From Mediterraneibacter massiliensis (GTDB lineage Bacteria; Bacillota; Clostridia; Lachnospirales; Lachnospiraceae): a stretch of DNA of 64,000 nt. Of the stretch, positions 19,056 through 28,151 are shown in pieces. Position numbers and translations under genes: made by a program. A model generated the notes under the pieces. That model was not told the origin of the DNA and did not search any database. It worked only from the letters and a program-made list of their open reading frames with translations. Position 1 is the first letter of the stretch; the number at the start of each line of letters is the position of its first letter. Location of the stretch: assembly GCF_001487105.1 (NCBI RefSeq), contig NZ_LN912999.1:1-64000 (forward strand), read 5' to 3'.

Positions 19056-20133
19056 ATAATTCACATTCCCGGTTCCCTTTTAGAAAAAGCAGAACTGCAA
19101 TAATGCCTGTGATACCGGCGGCAAACTTTCCGGCAAAGAGGGCAGGGAGCACTTCGGGACATGCACTCATGGCAAGACCGAGTTGACTTCCAAATACAGC
19201 AGCTACAAGAATTGCCCATGTGCCGTTTATAATTTGTCCTTTTGTATTCATGCGCTTCATCATGGGAAATACGGGAGCGCAAGAGACAAGTGTGAACAGG
19301 AGACCGGATATACTGATGACATCAAGACCTATGCAATTTCCGATCCATGTGAGAGGAGTTTTCAGTAGTCGGGAGACAAGTTCCATAACCGGCAGCATAC
19401 CGATCATAGTGATGGTCATTTGACATACGAGAAGCATAGCGTCCATTAGTGGCTCCATGTCAGGAAAGATGGTGATATTAAGTAGATAATCCAGACAGCC
19501 TAGTACTATACCTGCTAATCCTAGCAGCTTGATGAGAAATGCAAGCCCTTCCATGAGTTTTACCATTTTGTCAGGCAGTTTGATCATACCTATGATGATA
19601 AGGAGAGAAAGTATAATTACCGGAAGACTGTTCCAGACAATGGTGATGAAAGGAATTCCAAGAATCAGTCCGCCTATAAGATTTCCTATAGGTATACATC
19701 CGAGACCGAACAGCGCACCACGGGAAAAGTTGGGGATGACTTCTCGCCCCAGTATGCCGAATCCTAAGGGAATCGTGAATGTGAGAGCGCCGCCGAACAT
19801 CCCGGCAGTTATCATTCCAAGCATAAGGCCGACAGCGGGATCCTCTGCGAGAGATTGAGACAATGCAAATCCTCCCATATCGCAGCTGAAGAGGATGCTT
19901 AAGACAGAGGGATCCATATTGAGTGCGTGGAAAAAAGGAGTTCCGATATTTTTTAAAAATGCTGCTGTAGCAGGCGCAATCATGAGGATACCGACCATAG
20001 ACATCATCATAGATCCCATCATGTTGAAGCCCTGCTGGAATTTGTCGCCTAATTTCCATTGGTTTTTTAATACCATGTCCAGAACTCCCGCAAGGATTCC
20101 GAATGTGGTGAGCATTTTGATGAATTGTTCCAT
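19054..20133 (-). CDS. eutH: Ethanolamine permease EutH family
   Basis: 359 residues with about ten hydrophobic segments, slightly shorter than the roughly 370-410 usual for EutH. Family features are MIAPATAAFLKNIGTPFF, FSCDMGGFALSQSLA and the C-terminal SGLLFTLVSCAPVFPMMKRM with ACPEVLPALFAGK. EutH carries ethanolamine through the cytoplasmic membrane. No eutBC lyase, microcompartment or eutVW gene lies nearby, so the gene is an orphan and may serve another amine. AAGGGAG precedes the ATG. A direct-repeat site like that of the AraC regulon lies upstream at 20272-20300. Confidence 0.88.
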   Translation of the reverse strand: MEQFIKMLTTFGILAGVLDMVLKNQWKLGDKFQQGFNMMGSMMMSMVGILMIAPATAAFLKNIGTPFFHALNMDPSVLSILFSCDMGGFALSQSLAEDPAVGLMLGMITAGMFGGALTFTIPLGFGILGREVIPNFSRGALFGLGCIPIGNLIGGLILGIPFITIVWNSLPVIILSLLIIIGMIKLPDKMVKLMEGLAFLIKLLGLAGIVLGCLDYLLNITIFPDMEPLMDAMLLVCQMTITMIGMLPVMELVSRLLKTPLTWIGNCIGLDVISISGLLFTLVSCAPVFPMMKRMNTKGQIINGTWAILVAAVFGSQLGLAMSACPEVLPALFAGKFAAGITGIIAVLLFLKGNRECEL

Positions 20134-20271
20134 TTTTAGCTCCCTTCTTGATTAATTATAAATGCTATTTTTGATACTATAGTGAATAAGTGAGCATGAT
20201 TCTCAAGATTATTCTGGCGTAGACATAATAAAGGCTTCATAGAAAAATGTAAATAGTGCAGACAGATAAGA

Positions 20272-20300
20272 GCAAGATATGTGATGAAATAGGCAAAATA
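20272..20300. promoter_or_regulatory. Candidate AraC-type direct-repeat operator, site 4
   Basis: GCAAGATATGT (20272-20282) and GGCAAAATA (20292-20300) give a 29-base block. By my count it matches site 1 (8011-8039) at 23 of 29 positions with no gap. It lies 139 bases upstream of the eutH start. The stretch 20134-20350 contains no other recognisable feature. Confidence 0.45.
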
Positions 20301-20350
20301 CGATATGAGATAGCGGTATCAAGGTTGAGATGGATGTGATTTGAGCTATT

Positions 20351-20536
20351 GTAGATGCAAGAATCTCACAAAACTTGACCCAAAAGGAGTTAGCAGAAAG
20401 ATCAGGTATCGATCAGGCTGACATCAGCAAACTGGAGAACGGAACCAGAATCCCCTCCATTAAGCCTTTGCAGCGTCTTGCAGAAGACATGGGAATGATG
20501 CTGAAGATTGAATTTGTACCAAAGAAAACATCCTGA
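20351..20536 (+). pseudogene. Remnant of an Xre/HigA-type helix-turn-helix regulator
   Basis: About 61 codons read as an Xre domain lacking its N-terminus: NLTQKELAERSGIDQADISK then LENGTRIPSIKPLQRLAEDM. This covers helices 2 to 5 of the fold and ends KIEFVPKK before the stop. No ATG, GTG or TTG lies in frame upstream before a stop codon, so the start has been lost. Antitoxins of RelE/HigB-type systems have this form. No toxin gene is visible. The 160 bases after it (20537-20698) hold no gene I can support. The neighbouring tRNA-Trp hints at a decayed integrated element. Confidence 0.65.
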
Positions 20537-20698
20537 TATCACACACGTAAAAGAAACTCTCAAGGAGGAGACTTTTTCAGGTATGATGGGCATGCCTGTG
20601 TTTTGTATTGAAAGTCCATATAGGCGTAGCACGGAGAGCAAAAAGACTGGAGCAAGTAAAATCAGCAGTTTATTATTGATGATTACCTTTTGTTTTTC

Positions 20699-20745
20699 CT
20701 AAAAAGAAAAACAGCCAGAAACGCCGTAAAATCAACGTTTCTGGC
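20699..20745 (-). terminator. Terminator of tRNA-Trp
   Basis: GCCAGAAACG (20714-20723) pairs perfectly over 10 bp with CGTTTCTGGC (20736-20745). On the minus strand it is followed by TGTTTTTCTTTTT. Confidence 0.9.
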
Positions 20746-20756
20746 ACATGTCAAAA

Positions 20757-20827
20757 CAGGGGATGAGAGAATCGAACTCCCACCAAAGGTTTTGGAGACC
20801 CCTATCATACCATTTGACCAATCCCCT
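20757..20827 (-). tRNA. tRNA-Trp (anticodon CCA)
   Basis: 71 bases on the minus strand. The acceptor stem pairs AGGGGAT with ATCCCCT, followed by discriminator G. The D-arm has GGTCAAATGGTA. The anticodon loop is CTCCAAA, giving CCA for tryptophan. The T-arm is GGGAG-TTCGATT-CTCTC. The 3' CCA is not encoded. It has its own promoter and terminator, so it is a complete single-gene unit. Confidence 0.95.
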
Positions 20828-20860
20828 ACTTTTTTGGGCTGCTTTGTCAGCCACTCGATT

Positions 20861-20889
20861 ATTATACTTTGATTGGCTTTGCTTGTCAA
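20861..20889 (-). promoter_or_regulatory. Sigma-70-type promoter of tRNA-Trp
   Basis: On the minus strand: TTGACA (20889-20884), exactly 17 bases, then TATAAT (20866-20861). The tRNA begins 34 bases downstream. Both hexamers match the consensus fully. Confidence 0.92.
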
Positions 20890-20943
20890 GTGTTTTTCTT
20901 AAAATCATCAAATCTTGATCGAGCGAAGTCTTTGCGATTATAT

Positions 20944-20969
20944 AAAAAAGCCGGGATGTATGACCCGGC
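20944..20969 (-). terminator. Short minus-strand terminator
   Basis: GCCGGG (20950-20955) pairs with CCCGGC (20964-20969) and is followed on the minus strand by TTTTTT. It lies between the AraC gene at 21133 and the tRNA promoter, so it may be a second stop that shields the tRNA unit. Confidence 0.6.
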
Positions 20970-21056
20970 AGAATAAGAGGAAATATATGTAAAAAAGCAT
21001 TGCGCTTTGTTTATATGTAATATAACGCGAAAGTGTGAAGAATATGTGTTAAATAA

Positions 21057-21098
21057 GTAAAGATGGAATGAAAAATTATTAAGAAATTCTATCTTTAC
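21057..21098 (-). terminator. Probable terminator of the AraC gene at 21133
   Basis: A 13-bp stem with one G-U pair (21057-21069 with 21086-21098), A+T-rich, located 35 bases beyond the stop codon on the minus strand and followed by TTATTT. Confidence 0.55.
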
Positions 21099-21132
21099 TT
21101 CCTGTTTTTATAAAAACTACAATTCTAAAAAG

Positions 21133-22356
21133 TTAATTCCGTATGTACAGTCCATAGCATTTCATGCGCGCGGCTTCCGATTCCTGATATTGTTTTGGCG
21201 TTGCGCCTACAAACTTTTTGAATACCCGATGAAAATGAGAGGCATCAAAAAAACCTAAGCGGTGGGCAATATCGGAGATAGGGATATCCGCGCCCAAAAA
21301 TATTTTAGCCAATGCAATTTTTCGTTTATTAATATATTCTGTGATATTGATTCCCAGTTCGTTTTTAAAGTTACGCCGCAGTGCGCTCTCAGAGATAAAG
21401 AAACGCTGTGCGAGATCGGATATTTTGAAGGAGTCATATATATTCAAATTGATATATTGAAGAACAGATAATATCATAGGAGAACACTTGTTGTCTGCAA
21501 AACCATATAGTTCCTTTGTGAAATGTATGATCGCGCTGTCTCTTACGACAAGAATATCTGCAAGTTTTGTCTTACTTTCTACTTTTCTGATATAGAAATC
21601 CCGCAGTTTGATCATGTCCAATATATCTTTTCCAAGGTGTATTGCCAGAGCAGATAATTTTTCAAGGATAACAATGGTATAGTTTTTCTCTGCACGGACC
21701 GGATTGCCAGACGATTTGGGGACAACACTGTGTCCAATGTCCGCGATCCCCTGTTTTAGGCGGGAGAGATCCCCGGATATAACAAGCTTTAAAATCTGAT
21801 TTTCATAATAAAATGCATATCTTTCTGCCTGCAAGAAATTAAGGTCTGTATTATCTAAAAGTTCATTCATGATTTCTAATTCATTCATATGAACCTGTTT
21901 ATGCAGATCATCAGAATAAAGTTGTTCCAGGTCTAAGTTGAATAAATCTCCGAGAAGAGTAATAAAATCTCGAATATCTCCCAATGAATAAATCAAACGA
22001 GTATTGTAATATTGCCAGTATTTTTCTTTGTCTGCAGCAGATAAATGAGCAAACGAAGGACGCTGCATCAAAGAAAGAAAACGAGAATGCGTGATTGGAT
22101 TTGTAACGAAAGGACCGATCGTAATAATCACATCGGAATATTTAAAGGAGATAAACACTTCTTTAAAAACACCATAATCAAACCACATATAACGAGTAGG
22201 GAGTTCTTTTCTGGAAAAGTCATAAGGAAATCCGTGTGATGTATTGGAATAATAGGAGTGCAATCGTTTAAAATGTAAATCCGATATATAGACTGACATT
22301 TTTAAAACAACATGGAGTGATTTGAGTTTTTTCTGTTCCTTTTCGGTGAGATTCAT
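21133..22356 (-). CDS. AraC-family transcriptional regulator with a long N-terminal sensor region
   Basis: 407 residues. The C-terminal hundred residues form the AraC DNA-binding domain, with FKISDLAQRFFISESALRRN for the first helix-turn-helix and LGFFDASHFHRVFKKFVGAT for the second. About 290 residues precede it, including IITIGPFVTNPITHSRF and long helical stretches. This layout is common in Lachnospiraceae AraC proteins of unknown ligand. AGGCGG precedes the start. It stands alone; the 310-base stretch 22357-22666 between it and the divergent Rrf2 gene holds only A+T-rich sequence where promoters are expected. Target genes cannot be inferred. Confidence 0.9.
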   Translation of the reverse strand: MNLTEKEQKKLKSLHVVLKMSVYISDLHFKRLHSYYSNTSHGFPYDFSRKELPTRYMWFDYGVFKEVFISFKYSDVIITIGPFVTNPITHSRFLSLMQRPSFAHLSAADKEKYWQYYNTRLIYSLGDIRDFITLLGDLFNLDLEQLYSDDLHKQVHMNELEIMNELLDNTDLNFLQAERYAFYYENQILKLVISGDLSRLKQGIADIGHSVVPKSSGNPVRAEKNYTIVILEKLSALAIHLGKDILDMIKLRDFYIRKVESKTKLADILVVRDSAIIHFTKELYGFADNKCSPMILSVLQYINLNIYDSFKISDLAQRFFISESALRRNFKNELGINITEYINKRKIALAKIFLGADIPISDIAHRLGFFDASHFHRVFKKFVGATPKQYQESEAARMKCYGLYIRN

Positions 22357-22666
22357 ATTATAGATACCGCCTTTGTATAATTTATATTTTTTATGTATTG
22401 TTCTACCAATATATCATTTTACAGGCGAAAAATACATTGTTTGGCAAAAAGTATGAGGAATATTGTTGTATTGTACAAGAAAAGCGTAATCTATACAATT
22501 TAAATAAAAAGCGATAAATGGAAAAACACATCATGTATATATGCAGAAATTCTATGTAAAGAATAGTCTGAAATAGTGAGATTAAATGATTTTTATGGAT
22601 TTATTATAGACTGTTCGGTATTTTAGACGTATGTAAAGAACAGATTATAAAAAGGAGGAAAAAGGC

Positions 22667-23086
22667 ATGCAACTAAAGATATTAGTAGATTATGCGGTTC
22701 GGATACTCTTATATCTTGCAGAGCAAAAGTGTCCTGTGCCGTCTAAAGAAATAGCCGAACAGCTGCACATTTCTCAGAATTATGTATGCAAGATCATAGA
22801 GACATTACAGGAAGAAAAGATCGTTACAGTCTATGCAGAGGCAAAAGGCGGTACCGAATTGAAGAAGCAACCGAATAGGATTACCTTGTTGGAAATTATC
22901 GAACTTATGGAACGGAAGATGAAAATTCCCCGGTACAGCATGGAAAAGACATCCGGCAGGCAGTATGCGTCTATACTCCGTCAGATAGGAGGGGATTATA
23001 CCGGTGTGCAGGAAACGCTGGATAATATGTTAAAAGAGGTGACTATTCAAGATCTGTTAGATATGGAGTACCCTTGTTCTTTGTGA
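22667..23086 (+). CDS. Rrf2-family transcriptional regulator
   Basis: 139 residues. MQLKILVDYAVRILLYLAEQ and KEIAEQLHISQNYVCKIIET form the Rrf2 winged helix. The usual wing GxxGGxxLA is shortened to AKGGTELKK. The cluster-binding loop of IscR or NsrR, which needs three cysteines near residues 90-105, has none here, so this protein probably does not sense through an Fe-S cluster. AAAAAGGAGGA precedes the start. No terminator is evident before the next gene, but an independent promoter is. Confidence 0.88.
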   Translation: MQLKILVDYAVRILLYLAEQKCPVPSKEIAEQLHISQNYVCKIIETLQEEKIVTVYAEAKGGTELKKQPNRITLLEIIELMERKMKIPRYSMEKTSGRQYASILRQIGGDYTGVQETLDNMLKEVTIQDLLDMEYPCSL

Positions 23087-23129
23087 AGTGTTTTCCATCT
23101 TTCTATCTGCTCCCTATCTCTGGAATAAC

Positions 23130-23180
23130 GCCTGTTTTCAAGGCAGTCTACGCTGCGTAGATACGGTTACAACAAACCGT
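23130..23180. repeat. Three consecutive inverted repeats
   Basis: GCCT/AGGC with a 7-base loop (about 23130-23144), the odd palindrome TCTACGC-T-GCGTAGA (23147-23161), and ACGGTT/AACCGT with a 6-base loop (23163-23180) follow one another within 51 bases, directly before a promoter-like pair. They could be operators or the decaying end of the Rrf2 transcript. Confidence 0.5.
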
Positions 23181-23183
23181 GTA

Positions 23184-23211
23184 TTGTAAAATCCAGATGT
23201 TTTGCTACAAT
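23184..23211 (+). promoter_or_regulatory. Probable promoter of the Xre-membrane protein
   Basis: TTGTAA (23184) and TACAAT (23206) are 16 bases apart, 61 bases before the chosen start codon. Confidence 0.5.
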
Positions 23212-23271
23212 AAATGCAGGTACAGATTACAGTACATGAAAAGAATGGGCAGAAATGGCGGGAGGCAGAAA

Positions 23272-24981
23272 ATGGAAAATAAAACGGGGCAATTTATAGC
23301 CAGGCGGAGAAAGGCGATCGGACTTACACAGAAAGAACTGGCTGAACAGCTTGACGTGACGAACAAGGCCGTCTCGAGATGGGAAACGGGAGGCGGGATG
23401 CCGGATGTCAGTGTACTTAAGGAATTGAGTCAGATACTGGAGGTCAGCGTAGATGAGCTGTTAGAGGGAGAGTATATAGATAATGCAGGGAGTGAAAAGA
23501 CGGTATTTTTACAAAGAAGATCAAGAGACAGAAAAGGCAAAGAACAGGATGTACAAAAAGAAGCAGCAGGTACAGTCGGGATGGCCAAAAGGGCAGCGAA
23601 GAAATCCGGCAGAAGAAGGTTTTTTCTGAGCGCGTTGGCGCTTCTGCCTGCGATAGCCGTGCTGTGTATGCAGATCTTTTTTCTATATGTGCGAAGAACT
23701 TATCAGATAGAATATATTACAGAATGGCTTCCCTGGCTGTTCTTTTCGGTGGCGGCGCTCTCTGTGGCAGGAGCGCTTTGTATCAGTCTGCAGAAACGAT
23801 TGGCAAGGCTTGTTTGTGCAGGAATTGGCGCAGGTGTTCTGCTTCTGTTTCTTGTACTGGGAATATATGCGTCGGTGAAGCCTTATGCACTGAGAACGAT
23901 TGCGAGTGTTTCGCCGGATCATAGACATATGGCAGTATTAAAATATGAGAAAGAAACAGGCAGGGTACTGACCTATCAGAATCAGAAACTGTGGTTTGCC
24001 CGAAGGTCAGATCAATTTCCTTACACAGCAGAAGAAGATATAAAAATGCAGTGGCTTGCAGAGGATGTCTGCGCAGTGACCTACAAGTCTCCGGATGACC
24101 GGCAGGTTCATCAATATGTATTGACCTATGGGGACAGAGGGGACGGAATCACTACCTATTACGTCTATAACGTTGTACAGGGAGGCTGGAGTGCAGAAGG
24201 AAAAAATACAGCCGGATGGGAATTAAAGACTGGTCCGGAGGGAATTACCGTGGTTTCGCCGTCGGAGGGAGAAGAAACGTATGCCTTTGACGAATGTGTG
24301 CAGTTTGGAACGCTTGCAATCGCACTTTGCAAAGGAGGCCTGCCGCAGTGGACGTTGGCGCTCGAAGAGGACTGCCAGATCTCAGATACAGACTACATCG
24401 AGGCTGGAACAGTCGCTCTTTGCAAAGTTACCATGGAGAAGTCTGCGCCTATACATTTTACAAGAGGAGAACTTCCCGATAGAGAGTGGGGGAAGAAGCT
24501 GGCGGCTGAGGACGCGCAAGAGCTTGGTAAGGCACTGGCAAAAGAAATGAAAGAGACCTTAAAAGTGGATCCTACACTGGCAGAGTATGAATCTACGGCT
24601 TATGGCGGGATTAAGATAGAGACTGAAGAGACAGACATATTTTGGATCGTGCGGTGCGCCATGGAGGAACGGTTAAAAATCTTCTCAGCCAACGGTGGAG
24701 ATGTGGATTGTCAGATTTTGTATATGGAACTGATCGCAGGGGACAGCTACGATTGTGTAGTACAGGTAAAGAGCCGGGAGATGTATACCGGTTCTGCAGG
24801 AGAAAAGTCTCAGGCAGATATGGAGACGACTTTTCGTGTCATGAAAGGAGAGGGGGTATACCTGCTCTGTCCGGTCGGTTATGGAACCGACGCGGCCGCA
24901 GGGTTAGACGCTCCGGCCATGAGGCAGGAACGGGATACGGAAGAAGAGGAAAAATATCATTTCTTTGTACCGGCGCAGTAA
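23272..24981 (+). CDS. Xre-type DNA-binding protein with membrane segments and a large C-terminal domain
   Basis: 569 residues. The start at 23272 follows GGGAGG; in-frame ATGs further upstream are poorer. Residues about 6-63 are an Xre helix-turn-helix (LTQKELAEQLDVTNKAVSRW). A basic linker follows. Then three hydrophobic segments (about 120-142, 155-175, 180-202) place the protein in the membrane. The remaining 370 residues, probably outside or as a membrane-tethered domain, contain repeated beta-type segments but no motif I know. The architecture suggests a one-component membrane-bound regulator. The companion gene starts 71 bases downstream and has a similar size and membrane character. 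Confidence 0.75.
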   Translation: MENKTGQFIARRRKAIGLTQKELAEQLDVTNKAVSRWETGGGMPDVSVLKELSQILEVSVDELLEGEYIDNAGSEKTVFLQRRSRDRKGKEQDVQKEAAGTVGMAKRAAKKSGRRRFFLSALALLPAIAVLCMQIFFLYVRRTYQIEYITEWLPWLFFSVAALSVAGALCISLQKRLARLVCAGIGAGVLLLFLVLGIYASVKPYALRTIASVSPDHRHMAVLKYEKETGRVLTYQNQKLWFARRSDQFPYTAEEDIKMQWLAEDVCAVTYKSPDDRQVHQYVLTYGDRGDGITTYYVYNVVQGGWSAEGKNTAGWELKTGPEGITVVSPSEGEETYAFDECVQFGTLAIALCKGGLPQWTLALEEDCQISDTDYIEAGTVALCKVTMEKSAPIHFTRGELPDREWGKKLAAEDAQELGKALAKEMKETLKVDPTLAEYESTAYGGIKIETEETDIFWIVRCAMEERLKIFSANGGDVDCQILYMELIAGDSYDCVVQVKSREMYTGSAGEKSQADMETTFRVMKGEGVYLLCPVGYGTDAAAGLDAPAMRQERDTEEEEKYHFFVPAQ

Positions 24982-25052
24982 GCTGGCAGAGAAAGTAAAG
25001 TTGGAGAAGGAATCTGATTACATACAGCATATGGACAGGGAAAGGAAACAAA

Positions 25053-27172
25053 ATGGAATATAAAAAAGAGCCAGATTTTATCTGTGATCCAGTACCTTAT
25101 AATGTACGGATACGGTATGAACAACGAAAAGGAAAATATAAGGCGGCTGCGATTATATTTGCAGAGAGCGTGATGCTAATTGGGATTTTACTGCTGCGCC
25201 TGCCGCAGATCATACAGACGGGAGAGGCTTTTTGGCAGCAGGCGGCGGCAGATCTTATACTGCTCATTGCCGGAACAGGAATTCTGTGGACAGCGGCAAA
25301 ATGGCAGGGAAGGCGGATAGAAAGAGAATATGGAAAAAGAATAGAAGCGGAGAAGAAAGGCTGGTTTTCCGGGACTTTTTATCCGGAGTTTTTGTTGATC
25401 GAGACAAAGGCAGGCGAGAAGCAGTGGTATTATTACAATGACATAAGCGGTGTTAAAGAGACGGGGGAAGCATTTTGTGTGCTGGACCAGACAGGAGAAC
25501 TGGATATTCCGAAGATGTATTTAAAAAGAGACGCCGTACGTTCCATACGCCATCAGTTTATGCGGTATTGTAAAGAGTGTTATGAACAATACTTTGAGGA
25601 AGATACGGAAGGTCTGCGGCTAGAGATTCTGCCGGATCCAGTTATGTGCGCAGAGAAAAGTAATGCAGCCGGAAGAACATATTTTCAGTATGCGGCCTAT
25701 AGGCGGCAGACGTATTTTTCAGAGGCAAAAATATGGGGCGCAGGGGGCGCTTTGTTTTATCTCATTTCCATGGCTGCTTTGGGAAGTGAACACGTTTCTA
25801 AAATAGGAAAGGCAGGCTGCCTCTTCTTAGTTGGATTTGGCATATGTATACGTGTTGTACAGATGGCGGCGGCAAAAATAAGCTGGAAAAAAGCAGAGAG
25901 ACGAAGAATGGAAGGAGAAAAGCTGCGCCTGGAGATTGGAAAGGAAGGGGTGTATCTGCAGAGAAAAGGTCTGCAGTTTCGTAAGACTTGGAAACAGATC
26001 CGTCAGATTTATGAAGGAAAAGATTTTTTTGTACTGGGCAATGTGTATATCGGGAAATATGCGATCTCTGAAGAGGACGTAGGACAGCTGCGCGCTGTTT
26101 TGCAAAGATATGCGGGGCGCAAATATGTGTTTATAGATATAGACGGAATACGAGAAGAAAGAAAGACATTTTTGCTGCTTTTAGTGTATGCGTGCGTTGT
26201 AGGAGCTGTTTTGACAGGCTATACATATTTTGCAGGCAGCGTGCAGACACAGATGGGAGAATCTGCCGGCTATCAGGATGACCGGAAGAACTTTGGAGCA
26301 GAGAAAGGGCAGGCAGGAGAAATGGGGGATAAACAGCCGGTTTATGTGCAGACGCCGGATATGTATGCGCTGAATCTGACGATGACAGATATATACATCA
26401 ATGACTGCTATTCTTCTAATGAGACAAATGAGGAAAGCAGGTTCTACATCGGAGCGGACAATATTCTGTATGGCGCGTCGGCAAACCATAATGGAGAATT
26501 GGGACTTGGGGATACACAGGAATATATGACGGCCAAAGGATTTTACCGGGAAATGGAAGTGGCGCAGAATGTAAAGCATGTAGCGTTGGGAGAAGACTTT
26601 ATGGTCTATATCAATGACAAAGGGGAATTGTTTGGCACAGGAAATCTTCCGGCTGCAGGCAGTTCTTATATACCTGTGCTGTTGTTAGAAGATGTACAGT
26701 ATGCAAAATGCAGCAATGCCGGACTGATCGCTTTGAAGGAGGATGGGAGTGTGTGGTGCGCCGGTACGCTGTACGATGAGTCGGGAAACAGCATTTGCTC
26801 TTATGATGGTTTTGAAGAGGTGATGGAACATGCTTCTTTTGTGACAGCAGGAAGATATGTCATGGCGGTGATCCGGACAGATGGTTCGCTCTGGATGTGG
26901 GGAGATAATGCCCGGAGCAGTGTGGAGTGAATGCGCAGGTTGCGTCGATACTTGAGGAACCGACGCTTGTAAGAGAAGAAGTAAGAATGGTGTGGATAGA
27001 CCGGCTTGCCTTTTCGTCCCCCTATGAATATCAGGGGTATCTGGCAGAAGAGCCGGATGTCTACACGGCAGATCATACCTATATTCTGACTAAAGACGGA
27101 GATACTTATGCGTGCGGAGCAGGTTTGGAAGGAAAAGAGACATTTGTACCGGTGAAAATAACAGAAGAATAA
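25053..27172 (+). pseudogene. Membrane protein with RCC1-like repeats, disrupted by a frameshift
   Basis: The first frame runs 25053-26930 (625 residues). Two N-terminal membrane segments (about 35-80), a second pair (about 225-275) and a single segment near residue 375 precede an extracytoplasmic part. That part has RCC1-type units: LYGASANHNGELGLGDTQ, VYINDKGELFGTGN, ALKEDGSVWCAGT and IRTDGSLWMWGDN. After GDNAR the frame ends early. The +2 frame continues in register with QCGVN and then about 80 more residues (LTKDGDTYACGAG) to 27172. One missing G near 26913-26916 would explain it. Either a real mutation, a sequencing error, or two separate products; no slippery heptamer is visible. Confidence 0.7.
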
Positions 27173-27173
27173 A

Positions 27174-27213
27174 AAGGGGCTGCCATGAAAACATCTTTTT
27201 GTTTTCATGGCAG
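27174..27213 (-). terminator. Terminator of dapA
   Basis: CTGCCATGAAAAC (27180-27192) pairs perfectly over 13 bp with 27201-27213. On the minus strand it is followed by CCCCTTTTT. It probably also slows transcripts arriving from the plus strand. Confidence 0.88.
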
Positions 27214-27236
27214 TCCTCACATAAGCGCCGCTCTTT

Positions 27237-28121
27237 TTATAAACAGCCAAACTCTTTCATGACTTTTTCGAGAAGTTCTTTGTGCGCAGGTTCGATCTCT
27301 GTAAGCGGAGCACGTAAGCCGCCCACATTTTTACCCTGCAGGTTCATAGCAGCCTTGACAGGGATCGGATTGACCTCACAGAATAAGGCGTCGCACAGAG
27401 GAATCGCATCTAATTGCATTTTACAGCTTCCTGCTACGTCTCCTTCTAAGTATTTGTATACCATATCATGCACGTATTTAGGAGCTACGTTGGACAAAAC
27501 AGAGATAACTCCGATTCCGCCTAAAGAGAGAAGCGGAACGACCTGATCGTCATTTCCGGAGTACAATTCAATGTTTCCGTCACATAAGTTCATGATCTTT
27601 GCCACATTGCCGATGTCTCCAGAGGCTTCCTTCACACCCACGATATTCTCTACATTTTTCACGAGATGAGCGATAGTCTGTGGCTGAAGCGAACATCCGG
27701 TGCGGCTTGGTACATTATACATGATAAGCGGGATATCTACAGATTCCGCAATAGTTGTATAATGTGCGATCAGACCATTTTGTGTCGCTTTATTATAGTA
27801 TGGTGTTACAATGAGGATACCGTCTGCGCCGTCTTTTTGTGCTTCTTTTGATAATGCTACGGCTGTTTTGGTAGAATTAGAACCAGTGCCTGCAATGACC
27901 GGGATCCTGTGCTTGACACGTTCTACTGCAAAACGTATAGTCTTGACATGCTCTTCTTCTGACATAGTAGCGGATTCTCCGGTAGTACCGCAGATAATGA
28001 TAGAATCTGTTCCTTCTGCGATCTGTTCCTCTAAAATCTCATCTAACTTCTCATAGTTGATCTCTAAGTTTTCTTTCATTGGTGTGACGATCGCCACGCC
28101 TGCGCCTTTAAAAATTGCCAT
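27237..28121 (-). CDS. dapA: 4-hydroxy-tetrahydrodipicolinate synthase
   Basis: 294 residues, normal for DapA, which condenses pyruvate with aspartate semialdehyde at the start of the lysine and diaminopimelate pathway. All family markers are intact: CGTTGES (44-50), VTPYYNK, Tyr135 and Arg140 in YNVPSRTG, and the Schiff-base Lys164 in VGVKEASGD. It is a single-gene unit with a lysine riboswitch in its leader and its own terminator. AGGAGG precedes the start. This contrasts with the DapA-like protein at 8987, which lacks the GTTGE motif. Confidence 0.96.
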   Translation of the reverse strand: MAIFKGAGVAIVTPMKENLEINYEKLDEILEEQIAEGTDSIIICGTTGESATMSEEEHVKTIRFAVERVKHRIPVIAGTGSNSTKTAVALSKEAQKDGADGILIVTPYYNKATQNGLIAHYTTIAESVDIPLIMYNVPSRTGCSLQPQTIAHLVKNVENIVGVKEASGDIGNVAKIMNLCDGNIELYSGNDDQVVPLLSLGGIGVISVLSNVAPKYVHDMVYKYLEGDVAGSCKMQLDAIPLCDALFCEVNPIPVKAAMNLQGKNVGGLRAPLTEIEPAHKELLEKVMKEFGCL

Positions 28122-28151
28122 TCTTTCTTCCTCCTATACATATGGTGAACA

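Noticed and set aside
26905..26931. Programmed -1 frameshift in the RCC1-repeat gene
   Set aside because: No slippery heptamer X-XXY-YYZ and no downstream stem at the break; mutation or base-call error is simpler.
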